This document shows positions 10,579 to 20,257 of a stretch of 33,524 nucleotides of DNA, one piece after another (the first letter of the stretch is position 1; each line of letters starts with the position of its first letter). The notes below the pieces were generated by a model. That model was not told the origin of the DNA and ran no database searches. It saw nothing but the letters and a program-made list of their open reading frames with translations. This DNA is from Pseudonocardia sp. CNS-139. GTDB taxonomy: Bacteria; Actinomycetota; Actinomycetes; Mycobacteriales; Pseudonocardiaceae. The stretch covers positions 1-33,524 of the forward strand of contig MKJX01000226.1 in assembly GCA_001942415.1 (NCBI GenBank), written 5' to 3'. A program made the position numbers and the translations under genes.

Positions 10579-12782
10579 TCAGGGCCCGATGCTACGCCGC
10601 CACAGCTCCGGGACCCACTCACCAGGACCGGCGTCACCGAACCAGCGCCCCTGCCCGACGTCGCAGCCCATCTCGGTGAGCCGCTTCGCCTGCAGGTCGG
10701 TCTCCACCCATTCGGCGGTGACCTCCAGGTCGAGCGCGTGCGCCATCTGGATCAGCGCGAGCACGATCGCGGAGTCGCGGGCCGGCGCCTCGGTGCGCAG
10801 CCCGTCCACGAACGAGCCGTCGATCTTGAGCGCGTGCACGGGCAGCCGGCGCAGCCAGGCGAGGCTGGAGTAGCCGGTGCCGAAGTCGTCGAGCGCCAGC
10901 CGGACGCCGGCCGCGCGCAGCTGGTTGAGCGCCTCCAGCGCCACACCCTCGTCGCCCAGCACGGCCTGCTCGGTGATCTCCAGCTGCAGCAGGCGCGCGG
11001 GCAGCCCGGTGGCCGTCAGCACGCCCGTCACCTCGTGCACCCAGCCGGGCTGCGCGAGCTGCACCGGCGAGACGTTGACGCTGACGAACGGCGCGCCGTC
11101 GCCCAGCTCGCGCCACCACGAGGCGGCCTGCGCGCACGCGGCCTCCAGCACCCAGCGCCCGAGCGGGACGATCGCGCCGCTGTGCTCGGCCAGCTCGATG
11201 AACCGGCCGGGCCCGACCACGCCGTGCTGCGGATGCTGCCACCGGACGAGCGCCTCGGCGCCGTCGACGCGCCCGCCGCCGAGCTGCACGAGCGGCTGGA
11301 ACGCGAGCCGGAACTCCTGCCGTTCGATGGCCCCCCACAGGTCGGAGAGCAGCGCGAACCGCGCCGACTCGGCGGTGTCGCGCTCGGGGTCGAAGACCAC
11401 GTGCCGCCCGCCGCCGAGCGCCTTCGCCCACGACCGGGCGACCCCGGCCGCGCGCAGCAGCTCGGCGCCCCGGCCGCCGTTGGCGGTGGCGGTCTCGGCC
11501 ACGCCGATGCTGGCCGAGATCACCAGCGACTGGCCGTCGATCTCGAACGGGGTGGCCAGCGCGGCCTGCAGCCGCCCGGCCAGCCGGCAGCGTCGGTGCG
11601 TCCTGCGTGCCCGCCATGAGCACGGTGAACTGGTCGGCCCGGTGCGCGTCACGACGTTGTCACCGGCGGTCAGCCGCAGCCGGCCGGCGACGCCGAGCAG
11701 CACGCGGTCGCCGACCTGCGGGCCGTAGCGGTCGCGGATCGCGGGGAAGCGTCGAGCTCCAGCGTGCAGATCCCGACCCGGCACGGGCCGTCGCCGGCCA
11801 GCGCCCGGCGCAGCCATTCCTCGACGATGCCCTGGTTGGGCAGCCGGGTGAGCTGGTCCTGCACCGTCTCCTCGGGCAGCGGCCACCACGGCCGGTAGTG
11901 CTGCGAGAGGTCCTCGACCAGGCCCACCAGATGCGACAGCTCGCCGAACGCGTCGAGCACCCGCGAGCCGGTGGCGTGCACCCACAGCACCGTGGAGTCG
12001 GTGCGCACGAGCCGCAGCTCCAGGCGCACGATCTCGCTGTCGCCGCGGACCAGCCGGTCGAGCCGGTCGACCACGGCCGTGATGTCGTCGGGGTGGACGA
12101 AGTCGGAGACGGGGCGCGGCTGGTCGAGCGGGCCGCTCAGCCCGAACATCGCGGCCAGCGCCGGGTTGATGTCCAGCAGCCGCCCGTCGGTTCCCACCAG
12201 CGCGATCCCCAGCGGGGACTGCTCGTACGTGGCCCGGACATGCCGGTCGCCGATCACGGGCCCGTGCTCGCCCAGCACCGGGACCACGCGGGAGTCGACG
12301 GCGGCGCCCTCCGCGCCGGCGGCGTGCTCGTCGAGGCGCTGCCGGCGCTGCAGCGCACCGACCACCCCCGCCACCATCTCGTCGATCGCGGCGGCCAGCC
12401 GCCGCTCCCCCTCGGGACCGGCCACCCCGAGCGCGGCCGGGGCGTCCCGGCGCAGCAGCTTCAGGCTCGGGACGACGACGTCCTCGGGGTCGTGCGTCGG
12501 GTGGGCGGGGTCGCCGCACATGCCGGTGGCGAGCAGCTCGGCGCCGACCTCGCGCGCGGCCAGCGGCCAGAACGGCTCGGCGCGCAAGACGGCCGCGAGC
12601 TTGCGGAGCAGCGTGGCGAGGTGCCCGGCCGCCCGCGGGTCGCCGTCGTGGACGAGCCGCGCCCACTCGGCGGCCAGCTCGTCTATCCCCGGACTGGAGC
12701 CCGGTACTGCGCCGTCCGAGACTGCGCCATCCGTGGCTTCGGGAGCAGCAACCAACCCGGGTAGGCTACGCGGTGCAACCAC
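10579..12782 (-). CDS. PAS-GGDEF-EAL protein, probable c-di-GMP phosphodiesterase, frameshifted
   Basis: Order of domains: an N-terminal helical region of ~170 residues, a PAS domain (YEQSPLGIALVGTDGRLLDI ... MFGL), a GGDEF domain (DQLTRLPNQGIVEEWL onwards) and an EAL domain. The GGDEF signature is degenerate, reading RTG-x-DQF with an uncertain base inside it, so cyclase activity is doubtful. The EAL domain keeps its metal and catalytic residues: DGAEALVRW, SVNVSPVQL, LQLEITE, LALDDFGTGYSS, LKIDGSFV and EWVET. It should therefore hydrolyse c-di-GMP to pGpG. GTG 12782 follows AGGAGG with an 8-base gap. The frame breaks near 11747, 11640 and 11595, all within the GGDEF domain; the repaired length is about 734 residues. 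No membrane helix is seen, so it is likely cytoplasmic. It lies 27 bases upstream of the purF start. Confidence 0.85.
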
Positions 12783-12912
12783 GCGGCCACCTCCTGTCGC
12801 CCGTTCGGTCCCGCCCGACGCTGATCGGAACAATTTTCCTGTGCCCCGCCGTGTTTGCGCCACCGCTGACCGTTCGCCCGGTCCGGTGCGGACGCCGAGC
12901 GCACCGTATCGG

Positions 12913-13301
12913 TCAAGCCAGCGGCACGAGGTGCGCCACCTCCGCGCTGCGCGTGCCGGACGCGCGGAGGCGCCCGACTCGACCGCCTCCGTCCAGCTCA
13001 CGACGCCGGTGACCAACGCGAGCCAGGTGCGCGGGTCGGCCTCGACCACGTTCGGCGGAGTGCCCCGGCCGTGCCGCGGCCCGCTGATGCACTGGACCGC
13101 ACCGAACGGCGGCACACGCACCTCCACGCTGCGGCCGGGTGCCGCTGCGGCGACCGCCGCGAGGCTCTCCTTCACCGCGGCGCGCAGCACCGGCCGTTCG
13201 GGTGCGGGGCCGCCCGCGAGCCAGGCGCGCACGGCGTCGCCGCCCCCGGCCCCGCCGGAGACGGACGTCCCACGCGCCCCGCCTCGGAACTCCTGCCCCA
13301 C
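12913..13301 (-). CDS. Sterol carrier family protein, one frameshift
   Basis: About 129 residues after repair. The core EVRVPPFGAVQCISGPRHGR followed by TPPNVVEADPRTWLAL is the signature of the bacterial sterol-carrier (SCP2-like) family found beside purine genes in actinomycetes. The frame breaks near 12980, where GGG replaces an expected GGGG after EAVES; it resumes GRLRASGTRSAEVAHLVPLA to TGA 12913-12915. GTG 13301 is chosen because TACGGT lies 7 bases upstream, a leaderless arrangement. The biochemical role is unproven. The SCP2 fold binds lipids, but this family also resembles maleylpyruvate isomerase C-terminal domains. It lies between purL and the GGDEF/EAL gene on the same strand. Confidence 0.8.
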
Positions 13302-13308
13302 GGGCGCG

Positions 13309-13314
13309 ACCGTA
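13309..13314 (-). promoter_or_regulatory. -10 element (TACGGT) for the sterol-carrier-family gene, leaderless
   Basis: On the minus strand TACGGT is followed by seven bases and GTG at 13301, with no Shine-Dalgarno sequence in between. Confidence 0.5.
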
Positions 13315-13398
13315 ACCCACGTGGGCTGTCCTGACCCATCGGAGAGGGCAGGTGTCCACCCGACCGGGGCGTTCCGGTGCCGCTGCGGTGCGGCCACC

Positions 13399-15682
13399 TC
13401 ACCCGAACAGGGCAGGAAGCGTGCCCTCCCACGCCGTGCGCAGCTCGTCGAGCGGCAGCTCGGGCACGTCCGCGACCACCAGCGCGGCGCCGCCCGTGGT
13501 GCCCAGCACCTGGGCCGGCACCCCGGCGTCCGCGGCGCGCGCGAGCAGGCCGTCCGCGGCGTCCGGCGCGGTCGTCACGAGCACCCGCCCGGCCGACTCG
13601 GCGAACAGCCCGACGAACGGGTCGGCGACCGGGAGCGCGACCCGCACGCCCTGCCCGCCGACGAGGCACGCCTCCACGAGCGCCTGCGCGAGCCCGCCGT
13701 CCGAGAGGTCGTGCGAGCCGGTGAGCAGCCCGTCCGCCGCGGCGGCGGCCAGCAGCCGTGCGAGGCGCTCCTCGGCGGCGAGGTCGACGGCCGGCGGGCG
13801 GCCGCCGAGGTGGCCGTGCACGACGTGCGCCCACTCGCTGCCGCCCAGCTCGTCGCGGGTCTCCCCCAGCAGCACGACGGCGTCGCCGGCCCGCCGGAAC
13901 CCGGACGGCACCCGGCGCGCGACGTCGTCGAGCACCCCGAGCACGCCGACCACGGGCGTCGGCAGGATCGCGCGCTCGCCCGTCTGGTTGTAGAAGCTGA
14001 CGTTGCCGCCGGTGACGGGGATGCCCAGCTGCGCGCAGCCGTCCGCGAGCCCGCGAACGGCCTGCTGGAACTGCCACATGACGTGCGGGTCCTCCGGCGA
14101 GCCGAAGTTGAGGCAGTTGGTCACGGCCAGCGGCACGGCACCGCTCGTGGCGACGTTGCGGTACGCCTCCGCGAGCGCGAGCTGCGCGCCCGCGTACGGG
14201 TCGAGCGCGACGAACCGGGCGTTGCAGTCGGTGGCGACGGCGATCCCGCGGCCGGTGGCCTCGTCGATGCGCAGCACCCCGCGTCGGCGGGCTGGGCGGC
14301 GGCGGTGTTGCCGCGCACGTACCGGTCGTACTGGTCGGTGACCCACGCCCGGCTGCTCAGGTTCGGGCTGGCCGCCATCCGCAGGATCTCCGCGCGCAGC
14401 TCGGGCGGCGCGGCGGGGCGCGGCAGCCGCTGCGGACCGTCGGCCTCCAGGTCGTCCTGGCCCGGGGAGCGCAGCACGGGGCGCCGGTAGACCGGGCCGT
14501 CGTGGGCCACCGTGCGCGGCGGGACGTCGACGACCGTCTCGCCGTGCCACGTGATGACCAGCCGGTCGCCGTCGGTGACCTCGCCGATCACGCTCGCGAG
14601 CACGTCCCACCTGCGGCAGACCGCCATGAACGCCTCGACGTCCTCGGGCCGCACCACCGCGCACATGCGCTCCTGCGACTCGCTCGACAGGATCTCGGCC
14701 GGCGTCATCCCGGACGCCCGCAGCGGCACGGCGTCCAGGTCGACGGACATGCCGCCGTCGCCCGCGCTGGCCAGCTCGGACGTCGCGCACGAGAGCCCGG
14801 CGCCGCCGAGGTCCTGGATGCCCACGACCAGCCCGGCGTGGAACAGCTCCAGGCAGCACTCGATGAGCACCTTCTCCGTGAACGGGTCCCCCACCTGCAC
14901 CGACGGCAGCTTCTTGCGGCCACTGCCGGACTCGTCGCCGTCGAACGTCTCGGAGGCGAGCACCGAGACGCCGCCGATCCCGTCGAGACCGGTGCGCGCG
15001 CCGAACAGGACGATCTTGTTGCCGGTGCCGGACGCGAACGCGAGGTGCAGGTCCTCGGTGCGCATCGCGCCCACACACAGCGCGTTGACCAGCGGGTTGC
15101 CCAGGTAGCTGGGGTCGAAGACGACCTCGCCGCCGATGTTGGGCAGGCCGAGCGAGTTGCCGTAGCCGCCGACGCCCGCGACGACGCCCGGCAGCACCCG
15201 CCGCGTGTCGGGGGCGTCGGCCGGGCCGAACCGCAGCGGGTCGCCACCGCCACCGGCCGGGCGCCCATCGCCATGATGTCGCGCACGATCCCGCCGACGC
15301 CGGTGGCCGCGCCCTGGTACGGCTCGACGTAGGACGGGTGGTTGTGCGACTCGACCTTGAACGTGACGGCCCAGCCGTCGCCGATGTCGACCACCCCGGC
15401 GTTCTCGCCGATGCCGGCGAGCATCCGCTCGCGCATCGCGTCGGTGGTGGTCTCGCCGAAGTAGCGCAGGTGCACCTTGGACGACTTGTAGGAGCAGTGC
15501 TCGCTCCACATCACCGAGTACATGGCCAACTCGGCGTCGGTCGGGCGGCGGCCGAGGATCTCCCGGATGCGGGCGTACTCGTCGTCCTTGAGCCCGAGCT
15601 CACGGTAGGGCTGGGGGTGGTCGGGGGTGGCGGCGGCGTTCCCGACGGTGTCGGCCTGGTGTGCGGTGGCGGCGGACGTCAC
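13399..15682 (-). CDS. purL: Phosphoribosylformylglycinamidine synthase subunit PurL, two frameshifts
   Basis: The synthase subunit of the three-part FGAM synthase; it uses ammonia delivered by PurQ, with PurS bridging. The protein is the small PurL type (about 761 residues repaired) and lacks its own glutaminase domain. Motifs include MYSVMWSEHCSYKSSK near residue 60, FKVESHNHPSYVEPYQGAAT near 115, GGYGNSLGLPNIGGE, ILSSESQERMCAVV and LTNC-type CLNFGSPEDPHVMWQF. The C-terminal domain has HDLSDGGLAQALVE. Breaks lie near 15245, after GARPVAV, and near 14279, where CCCC replaces an expected CCCCC before GVLRIDEATG. All three segments join in order, so the gene is very probably intact in the organism. 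GTG 15682 lies 8 bases after a TAGGCT -10 element. Confidence 0.95.
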
Positions 15683-15690
15683 GGCTCCCC

Positions 15691-15696
15691 AGCCTA
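15691..15696 (-). promoter_or_regulatory. -10 element (TAGGCT) for purL, possibly leaderless
   Basis: On the minus strand TAGGCT is followed by GGGGAGCC and GTG 15682, an eight-base gap. The same hexamer precedes purS. No purine-regulator box was recognised. Confidence 0.45.
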
Positions 15697-15901
15697 CGGA
15701 ACTGCGTGGACGCGCGGACGGACGACCGACGACCCTGCGGCCGTGGTGTGGGCCGATGGCCATTTCAACGCGTGGATACCGGTTGTCATGAATGGCACCT
15801 GAATGCCGCCGAACGGTCCAGCGGCGCTACTGCCTCCGACATCCCGGTAACGGCGACAGATTTCCGCTCGACAGAACGCCGTAACCGTAGGAGGTGCATC
15901 G

Positions 15902-16329
15902 GTGCGGCTCGCGTACAAGGTCTGGAGCGGAATTGCGGTCGGTGTGTTCGCCGTCGTCGCCATGTCGGACCTGAGTACCCAGCAGACCACCCGGTCGGCC
16001 TCGTCCGGGCCCGCGACGTGCGGGAACCTGGCGTCGAGACCGACCGGCACGGTTACGACCTGCGTTACGTGCACATCTCCGCGGATCACGACTTCGCCGA
16101 ATACGCGGTCCTCTCCGATCACACGTCGGTGTACGACGGGCACGGTGCGCCGGAGCGGTACCTCACGACGCTTCGCGACCACGACTACGGCGAGAAGCGA
16201 TGCGGCCCGCCGCCGACGTACGACGGCGACGGGGGTGGTGGGGACATCGACTGGCCCACGCCGGGCGACCAGGGCCTCCCGGACGGGCTGCTGACCGGCG
16301 GCAACTGCGCCGGCAAGTGGTGGTGCTGA
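15902..16329 (+). CDS. Small exported hypothetical protein, one frameshift
   Basis: GTG 15902 follows AGGAGG at a six-base gap. The N-terminus MRLAYKVWSGIAVGVFAVVA is a short basic region and hydrophobic helix, like a signal peptide or membrane anchor, and a Ser/Thr-rich stretch follows. The frame breaks near 16040. The continuation (TDRHGYDLRYVHISADHDFA ... YGEKRCGPPPTYDGDG) is acidic and Gly/Asp-rich and ends GGNCAGKWWC, giving about 142 residues. Several cysteines could form disulfides outside the cell. I do not recognise a family. The next gene starts three bases after the stop, so the two likely form an operon. The 219-base region between purL and this gene holds the purL promoter and otherwise nothing I can identify. 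Confidence 0.6.
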
Positions 16330-16332
16330 GCC

Positions 16333-16695
16333 GTGCGGCGCATGGGCACGGCGGGCGTGGTCGGCGTGGTTCTCGTCGTCGGTCTGGTCCTTCTGATCCT
16401 CAAGTGGGTGCTGACCACCGTCGCGATCCTGGCCGTGCCGTTCGGGATCTGGTGGACGTGCGACCGCCTCGCACGCAGCCGGAGGCTGCGCGCGGCGGAG
16501 CAGCAGGCACTGTCCGCACAGCGGCGGCGCGCCGAGGTCGAGGCGCTCGCCTCGGTGGACGCGTTCGGTGGCTGCGGGTGGTGCGGTTCGCGCCTGGCGC
16601 ACGTCGATCGCCGCGGCCGGATGGTGATGCCGCGCGACTGGCACCGGGCCGAGATCGAGGCCGTCGTCAGCCGGGCACCCGCAGCCGCGCGATGA
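16333..16695 (+). CDS. Small membrane protein with a CxxC motif, unknown function
   Basis: GTG 16333 starts three bases after the preceding stop. The 120 residues comprise a long hydrophobic stretch (residues ~5-43, from GTAGVVGVVLVVGLVLLILK to FGIWWT), enough for one long or two short membrane helices. A basic coiled region follows (RRLRAAEQQALSAQRRRAEV). The C-terminal domain contains CGWCGSRL and ends around MVMPRDWHRAEIEAV. The CxxC with a downstream Asp-Trp-His could bind zinc or be redox-active; only one pair is present. The last 29 bases overlap the end of the converging EEP-family gene. No family assigned. Confidence 0.6.
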   Translation: MRRMGTAGVVGVVLVVGLVLLILKWVLTTVAILAVPFGIWWTCDRLARSRRLRAAEQQALSAQRRRAEVEALASVDAFGGCGWCGSRLAHVDRRGRMVMPRDWHRAEIEAVVSRAPAAAR

Positions 16696-17686
16696 CGGCG
16701 CGGTGGTCGCTGCCCGGCACCTCGCGGAGCGAGAACGCCTCGGCGGTGATCGGGTCGGTGGCGAGGACGTGGTCGATCTGGGGCCCGATCCAGTCCGGGA
16801 GCCAGGTGGGCCAGGTCGGCGCGAGCCCCTGACCGCGCTGGGCGGCGGCGTCGGAGCACCCCGCGGTGGCGCTGCGGAACACCGAGTGGTCGAACGTGGC
16901 GTTGAAGTCCCCGGCGACGATCGCCGGCCCCGGCCCGGCGCACCAGCGGGCGACGCCCGCGACGTCGGAGTGCCACTGCGGCACGTCGCCGCGGCGCGGG
17001 GCGAGCGAGTGGAACGCGACGAACCGCAGCGACCCGAGGTTCCCGCCGGACAGCTCGACGGACGGGAACGGCGTGTGCGGGTAGTCGGTGACGTCGACGG
17101 CGCCGAGCGAGCCCGCGACGAGGGCGGTGACGCCGGAGAGGTCGCCGCCGTCCGGGCCGACCGACGTGTGCAGCCGGTAGCCCAGCGGCTCGACGAGCGG
17201 GGCGAGCCGCGACCGGTACGAGCGGCCGGCCTCGACCAGCGAGACCAGGTCGGGGCGTTCGGTGCGGACGAGGTCGGCGACCGCCTCGATGTCGGCGTTG
17301 CCGCTGAGCGTGTTGAACGCCACCACCGTGAGCGTGCGGCCGTCCGCCGTCGACACACCCTGCGCGCCCACCACCGGCACCGCGCGCGGGAGCACCAGCG
17401 CCGCGCCGACCACGACGACGGTCACCAGCAGTGCCGCCAGCGGCCGCAGCGTCCGCCAGCGCCGGACGGCGAGCCAGGACAGCAGCAGGACGACCGGCGC
17501 GAGCCCGGCCAGCGTGTACGGACGGAACGACACGACCTGGGCGAACGGGGTGAACCGGTCGAGGCCGGCCAGGTCCGGCAGCACCAGCAGCGCCACCCCG
17601 GCCACCACACCCGCCACCAGCACGCCGGCCAGCCGGGGACGCCGACGGAACGCGGCGTCGACGTCTACACCTGTCGCCCTGCTCAT
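16667..17686 (-). CDS. Membrane-anchored endonuclease/exonuclease/phosphatase family protein
   Basis: Start ATG 17686 (MSRATGVDVDAAFRRRP) gives 339 residues. Three N-terminal membrane helices (LAGVLVAGVVAGVALLVLP, YTLAGLAPVVLLLSWLAV, ALLVTVVVVGAALVLP) anchor an extracytoplasmic EEP domain. The catalytic motifs are FNTLSGNAD, DLVSLVEAGRSY (metal-binding Glu), FHSLAPRRGD, VAGDFNAT, DWIGPQIDHVLA and GSDHRAVIARL. Members of this fold cleave phosphodiesters in nucleic acids, lipids or small molecules; the substrate cannot be deduced. The reading frame is intact. The gene is convergent with the small membrane protein and its stop overlaps that gene by 29 bases. Confidence 0.85.
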   Translation of the reverse strand: MSRATGVDVDAAFRRRPRLAGVLVAGVVAGVALLVLPDLAGLDRFTPFAQVVSFRPYTLAGLAPVVLLLSWLAVRRWRTLRPLAALLVTVVVVGAALVLPRAVPVVGAQGVSTADGRTLTVVAFNTLSGNADIEAVADLVRTERPDLVSLVEAGRSYRSRLAPLVEPLGYRLHTSVGPDGGDLSGVTALVAGSLGAVDVTDYPHTPFPSVELSGGNLGSLRFVAFHSLAPRRGDVPQWHSDVAGVARWCAGPGPAIVAGDFNATFDHSVFRSATAGCSDAAAQRGQGLAPTWPTWLPDWIGPQIDHVLATDPITAEAFSLREVPGSDHRAVIARLRVPG

Positions 17687-17818
17687 CAAGGTCAAGTGTC
17701 CCGAGACGCGCCTGTGACCCGGCTGAGCAACCCCGCGGGCCCGCAGGCGTCCCACGGGGATGACCCGCGGCGCCTCGGCGGCGCCGACCGCGCCCGGCTC
17801 TGGCACGCTGAACCCGCG

Positions 17819-18243
17819 ATGAGCAGCAGGGGAGCGGGCAGGGCGCCGGCGCGGGCCGGCCCGGCGGGCGGCGGCGGGCCACGTGGATGCTGGTGTTCGC
17901 GCTGCTCGCCGCGTGGGTCATCACGCTGTGCGTGCTGATCACGAGCGCGCCGCCGCCCGGGGCGGCGTCGGCCGCCGAGCTGGTCGACCGGGCCGAGGCC
18001 GCGCTGAACGCCGGCGACCCGCAGGCCCTCGCCACGCTGCTGGGCCCGCCGCTCGACCACGACTACGCGACGGCCTACCTCGACCGCCTGGCCGAGGCCG
18101 AGGCCCGGGACATCGCGGTCACCACCGGCACCGAGGACGTCGTCACCATCAGCGGGCGCACCCCGGACGGCCCGTTCACGTACGGGCTGGTGGCCTTCGA
18201 GGAGAACGGGCGGTGGTTCCTGGTGCCGCTGCCGCCCGTCTGA
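17819..18243 (+). CDS. Small membrane-anchored NTF2-like protein, probable frameshift
   Basis: ATG 17819 starts MSSRGAGRAPARAGPAGGGG. The frame then slips in the G/C-rich stretch near 17875 and continues with the membrane helix MLVFALLAAWVITLCVLITS from 17887. The mature part (AAELVDRAEAALNAGDPQAL, then ATAYLDRLAEAEARDI, TISGRTPDGPFTYGLVAFEE, GRWFLVPLPPV) has the helix-then-sheet pattern of NTF2/SnoaL-like accessory domains. Repaired length is about 141 residues; without the repair the ORF starts at 17887 with 118 residues. The function is unknown. It ends six bases before the converging response regulator gene. Confidence 0.6.
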
Positions 18244-18249
18244 CGCCGG

Positions 18250-18690
18250 TCAGCGGCCCGGCAGCTTCACCACCGTGACGAAGAAGTGGTCGATCTGCCG
18301 GATGGCCTCGATGAACCCCTCGAAGTCGACCGGCTTCGTGACGTAGGCGTTGGCGTGGAGCTGGTAGCTGCGCAGCACGTCCTCCTCGGCCTGCGAGGTG
18401 GTGAGCACGATCACCGGGATGTGCTGGAGCTTGGGGTCGGCCTTGACCTCCTGCAGCACCTCGCGCCCGTCGCGGCGAGGGAGGTTGAGGTCGAGCAGCA
18501 CGAGGTCGGGTGCCGGCGCGTCGGTGTACGGCTCCTCCCGGCGCAGGTAGGCGAGCGCCGCGGCCCCGTCCGTCACAACGTCCAGCCGGTTGTGCAGGTA
18601 CTCGTCGAACGCCTCTCGCGTCATCAGGACGTCACCGGGGTCGTCCTCGACCAGCAGGACGTTGACGAGGCGGGGGGCCGGATCGATCAC
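18250..18690 (-). CDS. Single-domain response regulator (Rcp1-like)
   Basis: A 146-residue receiver domain without an output domain. The acidic pocket is Glu15-Asp16-Asp17 (LLVEDDPGD). The phospho-acceptor is Asp67 in LVLLDLNLP, the switch Thr is in IVLTTSQAEED, and the conserved Lys is in AYVTKPVDF. This matches small regulators paired with phytochrome-type or CHASE3 kinases. GTG 18690 overlaps the kinase stop (GTGA), so the two genes are translationally coupled and the kinase is the obvious partner. Without an output domain it likely acts by protein contact or as a phosphate sink. Confidence 0.92.
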   Translation of the reverse strand: MIDPAPRLVNVLLVEDDPGDVLMTREAFDEYLHNRLDVVTDGAAALAYLRREEPYTDAPAPDLVLLDLNLPRRDGREVLQEVKADPKLQHIPVIVLTTSQAEEDVLRSYQLHANAYVTKPVDFEGFIEAIRQIDHFFVTVVKLPGR

Positions 18691-20257
18691 GTGGGGGTCT
18701 CCTCGCGAGGGGCGGGCAGGGTGAAGCGCACGGTGGCGCCGGGGCCGGGGCCGTCGACGAGCCGGATGTGCCCGCCGTGGAACTCGACGATCTTCTTCGC
18801 GAGGGCGAGCCCGATGCCGGTGCCGGGGTAGACGTCGCGGCCGTGCAGCCGCTGGAAGATCACGAAGACCTTCTCGCCGTACTCCGGTTCGATCCCGATG
18901 CCGTTGTCGGCGACCGTGACCTCCCAGTCGTCGCCGTCCGGCCGGGCCTCGACCCGGACGACCGGCGGCACGCCGTCGCGGTGGAACTTGAGCCCGTTGC
19001 CGATCAGGTTGAGCAACAGGGCCTGGAGGAGGGACGCGTCGCCGTGCACGGTCGGCAGCTCCCCGACGAGGATCTCGCCGTCCGCGTCGGCGCGGGCCAC
19101 CTCCAGCTGGGTGGCCGCCGCGGTGGCGACGGCGCCCAGGTCGACGTCGGTGAACGACTCGGTGGAGCGCCCGACCCGGGAGAACGCCAGCAGGTCGTTG
19201 ATCAGCTGCTGCATGCGGGACGCGCGTCGACGGCGAACGCGATGTACTGGTCGGCGCGCTCGTCGAGGCGGCCGGCGTAGCGCCGCTGCAGGAGCTGGCA
19301 GAAGCTCGCCACCTTGCGCAGCGGCTCCTGCAGGTCGTGGCTCGCGACGTAGGCGAACTGCTCCAGGTCGCGGTTGGAGCGCGCCAGCTCGCGGGCCTGC
19401 TCGTCGAGCCGGCGGTTGGCGGCCTGCGCCTCGTCGAGGTCGAGCAGGATGTGCCGGCGCATCGCCTCGACGTCCTCCCCCAGCTCGACGATCTCGCGCG
19501 GCCCGCGCGGCCGCACCGCCCGCTGCACGCTCCCCGACATCACCTCGCGCACCTGCGCGGCCAGGTCCGAGACCGGGCCCAGCACGGCGCGGCGCAGCCC
19601 GATGCCGGTGGCGACGAGCAGCGCCACCAGCACGACGGCGACGGCCACGCCGGTGACCGCCACGAACGTCGACGCCGCCGCCATGCCGGCGCGCGCCTGC
19701 GCCCGCTCCGCGTCCAGCGCGCCGAGGAGATCCGTGGTCGCGGTCCTGACCTGCTCGAACAGGCTCCGGCCGACCTCGGGGTCGGGCGCGGCGACCGAGC
19801 CCTCGACCACCGGGTCGGCGTACTGCGTGCGCCACTGCCGCTCCGCGCGGTCGACCGCGTCCAGCTCCGGGCCGACCGCGATGCCGTTGGCCGCGGCGAC
19901 CGCGCGCAGCTCGGTCATCGCCGACCGCTGCGCCGCCAGCCCGGTGCGGTAGGGCTCCAGGAAGTCGGCCTGCCCGGTGAGGTCGAAGCCGCGCACGCCG
20001 GTCTCCTGGTCGAGCAGGGCCACCGCCACCTGCTGGCCCGTGACGAGCGCGGGGGACGCGCCGTCCGCCAGCGCCGTGCTGGTCGCCTCCAGCCGCCACA
20101 GCGCCACCGCCACGAGCGCGAAGGCCGCGAGCGCGAGCACGCCCGACACCGCCGCGCCGACCGTGAACACCCGGGCGAGCGGCCAGCGCCGGCCGGTCTC
20201 GGCGCTGTGCTCGCTGTGCAGGGTGTGGACGCCCGGCGACGCGGTGCCGGCCGTCAT
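18687..20257 (-). CDS. CHASE3-HAMP sensor histidine kinase, one frameshift
   Basis: About 523 residues. Domains: TM1 ~32-53; an extracellular CHASE3-type sensor ~55-190 (LLDQETGVRGFDLTGQADFL, the family hallmark); TM2 ~197-219; a HAMP-like linker ~220-275; a coiled coil; and a dimerisation domain with the phospho-acceptor His307 in QFAYVASHDLQEPLRKV. The HATPase domain follows, with GNGLKFH (N box), VADNGIGI (G1), FQRLHGR (F box) and GTGIGLALAKKI (G2). The frame breaks near 19215, where one G is missing (expected VDGASRMQQLI). ATG 20257 overlaps the stop of the upstream response regulator-phosphatase gene (ATGA), and its own stop overlaps the next response regulator. The three genes form one unit. 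The ligand is unknown. Confidence 0.9.

Noticed and set aside
8977..11619. A plus-strand open frame of about 880 codons opposite purF and the EAL gene.
   Set aside because: It is antisense to purF and the EAL domain, has a biased Arg/Ala/Gly/His composition and no domain. Long spurious antisense frames are expected at this G+C content.
11670..13397. A single 575-codon frame joining the sterol-carrier protein to the PAS domain.
   Set aside because: The sterol-carrier protein ends at 12913 after repair of a G-run deletion, and the PAS-GGDEF-EAL gene has its own AGGAGG and GTG at 12782.
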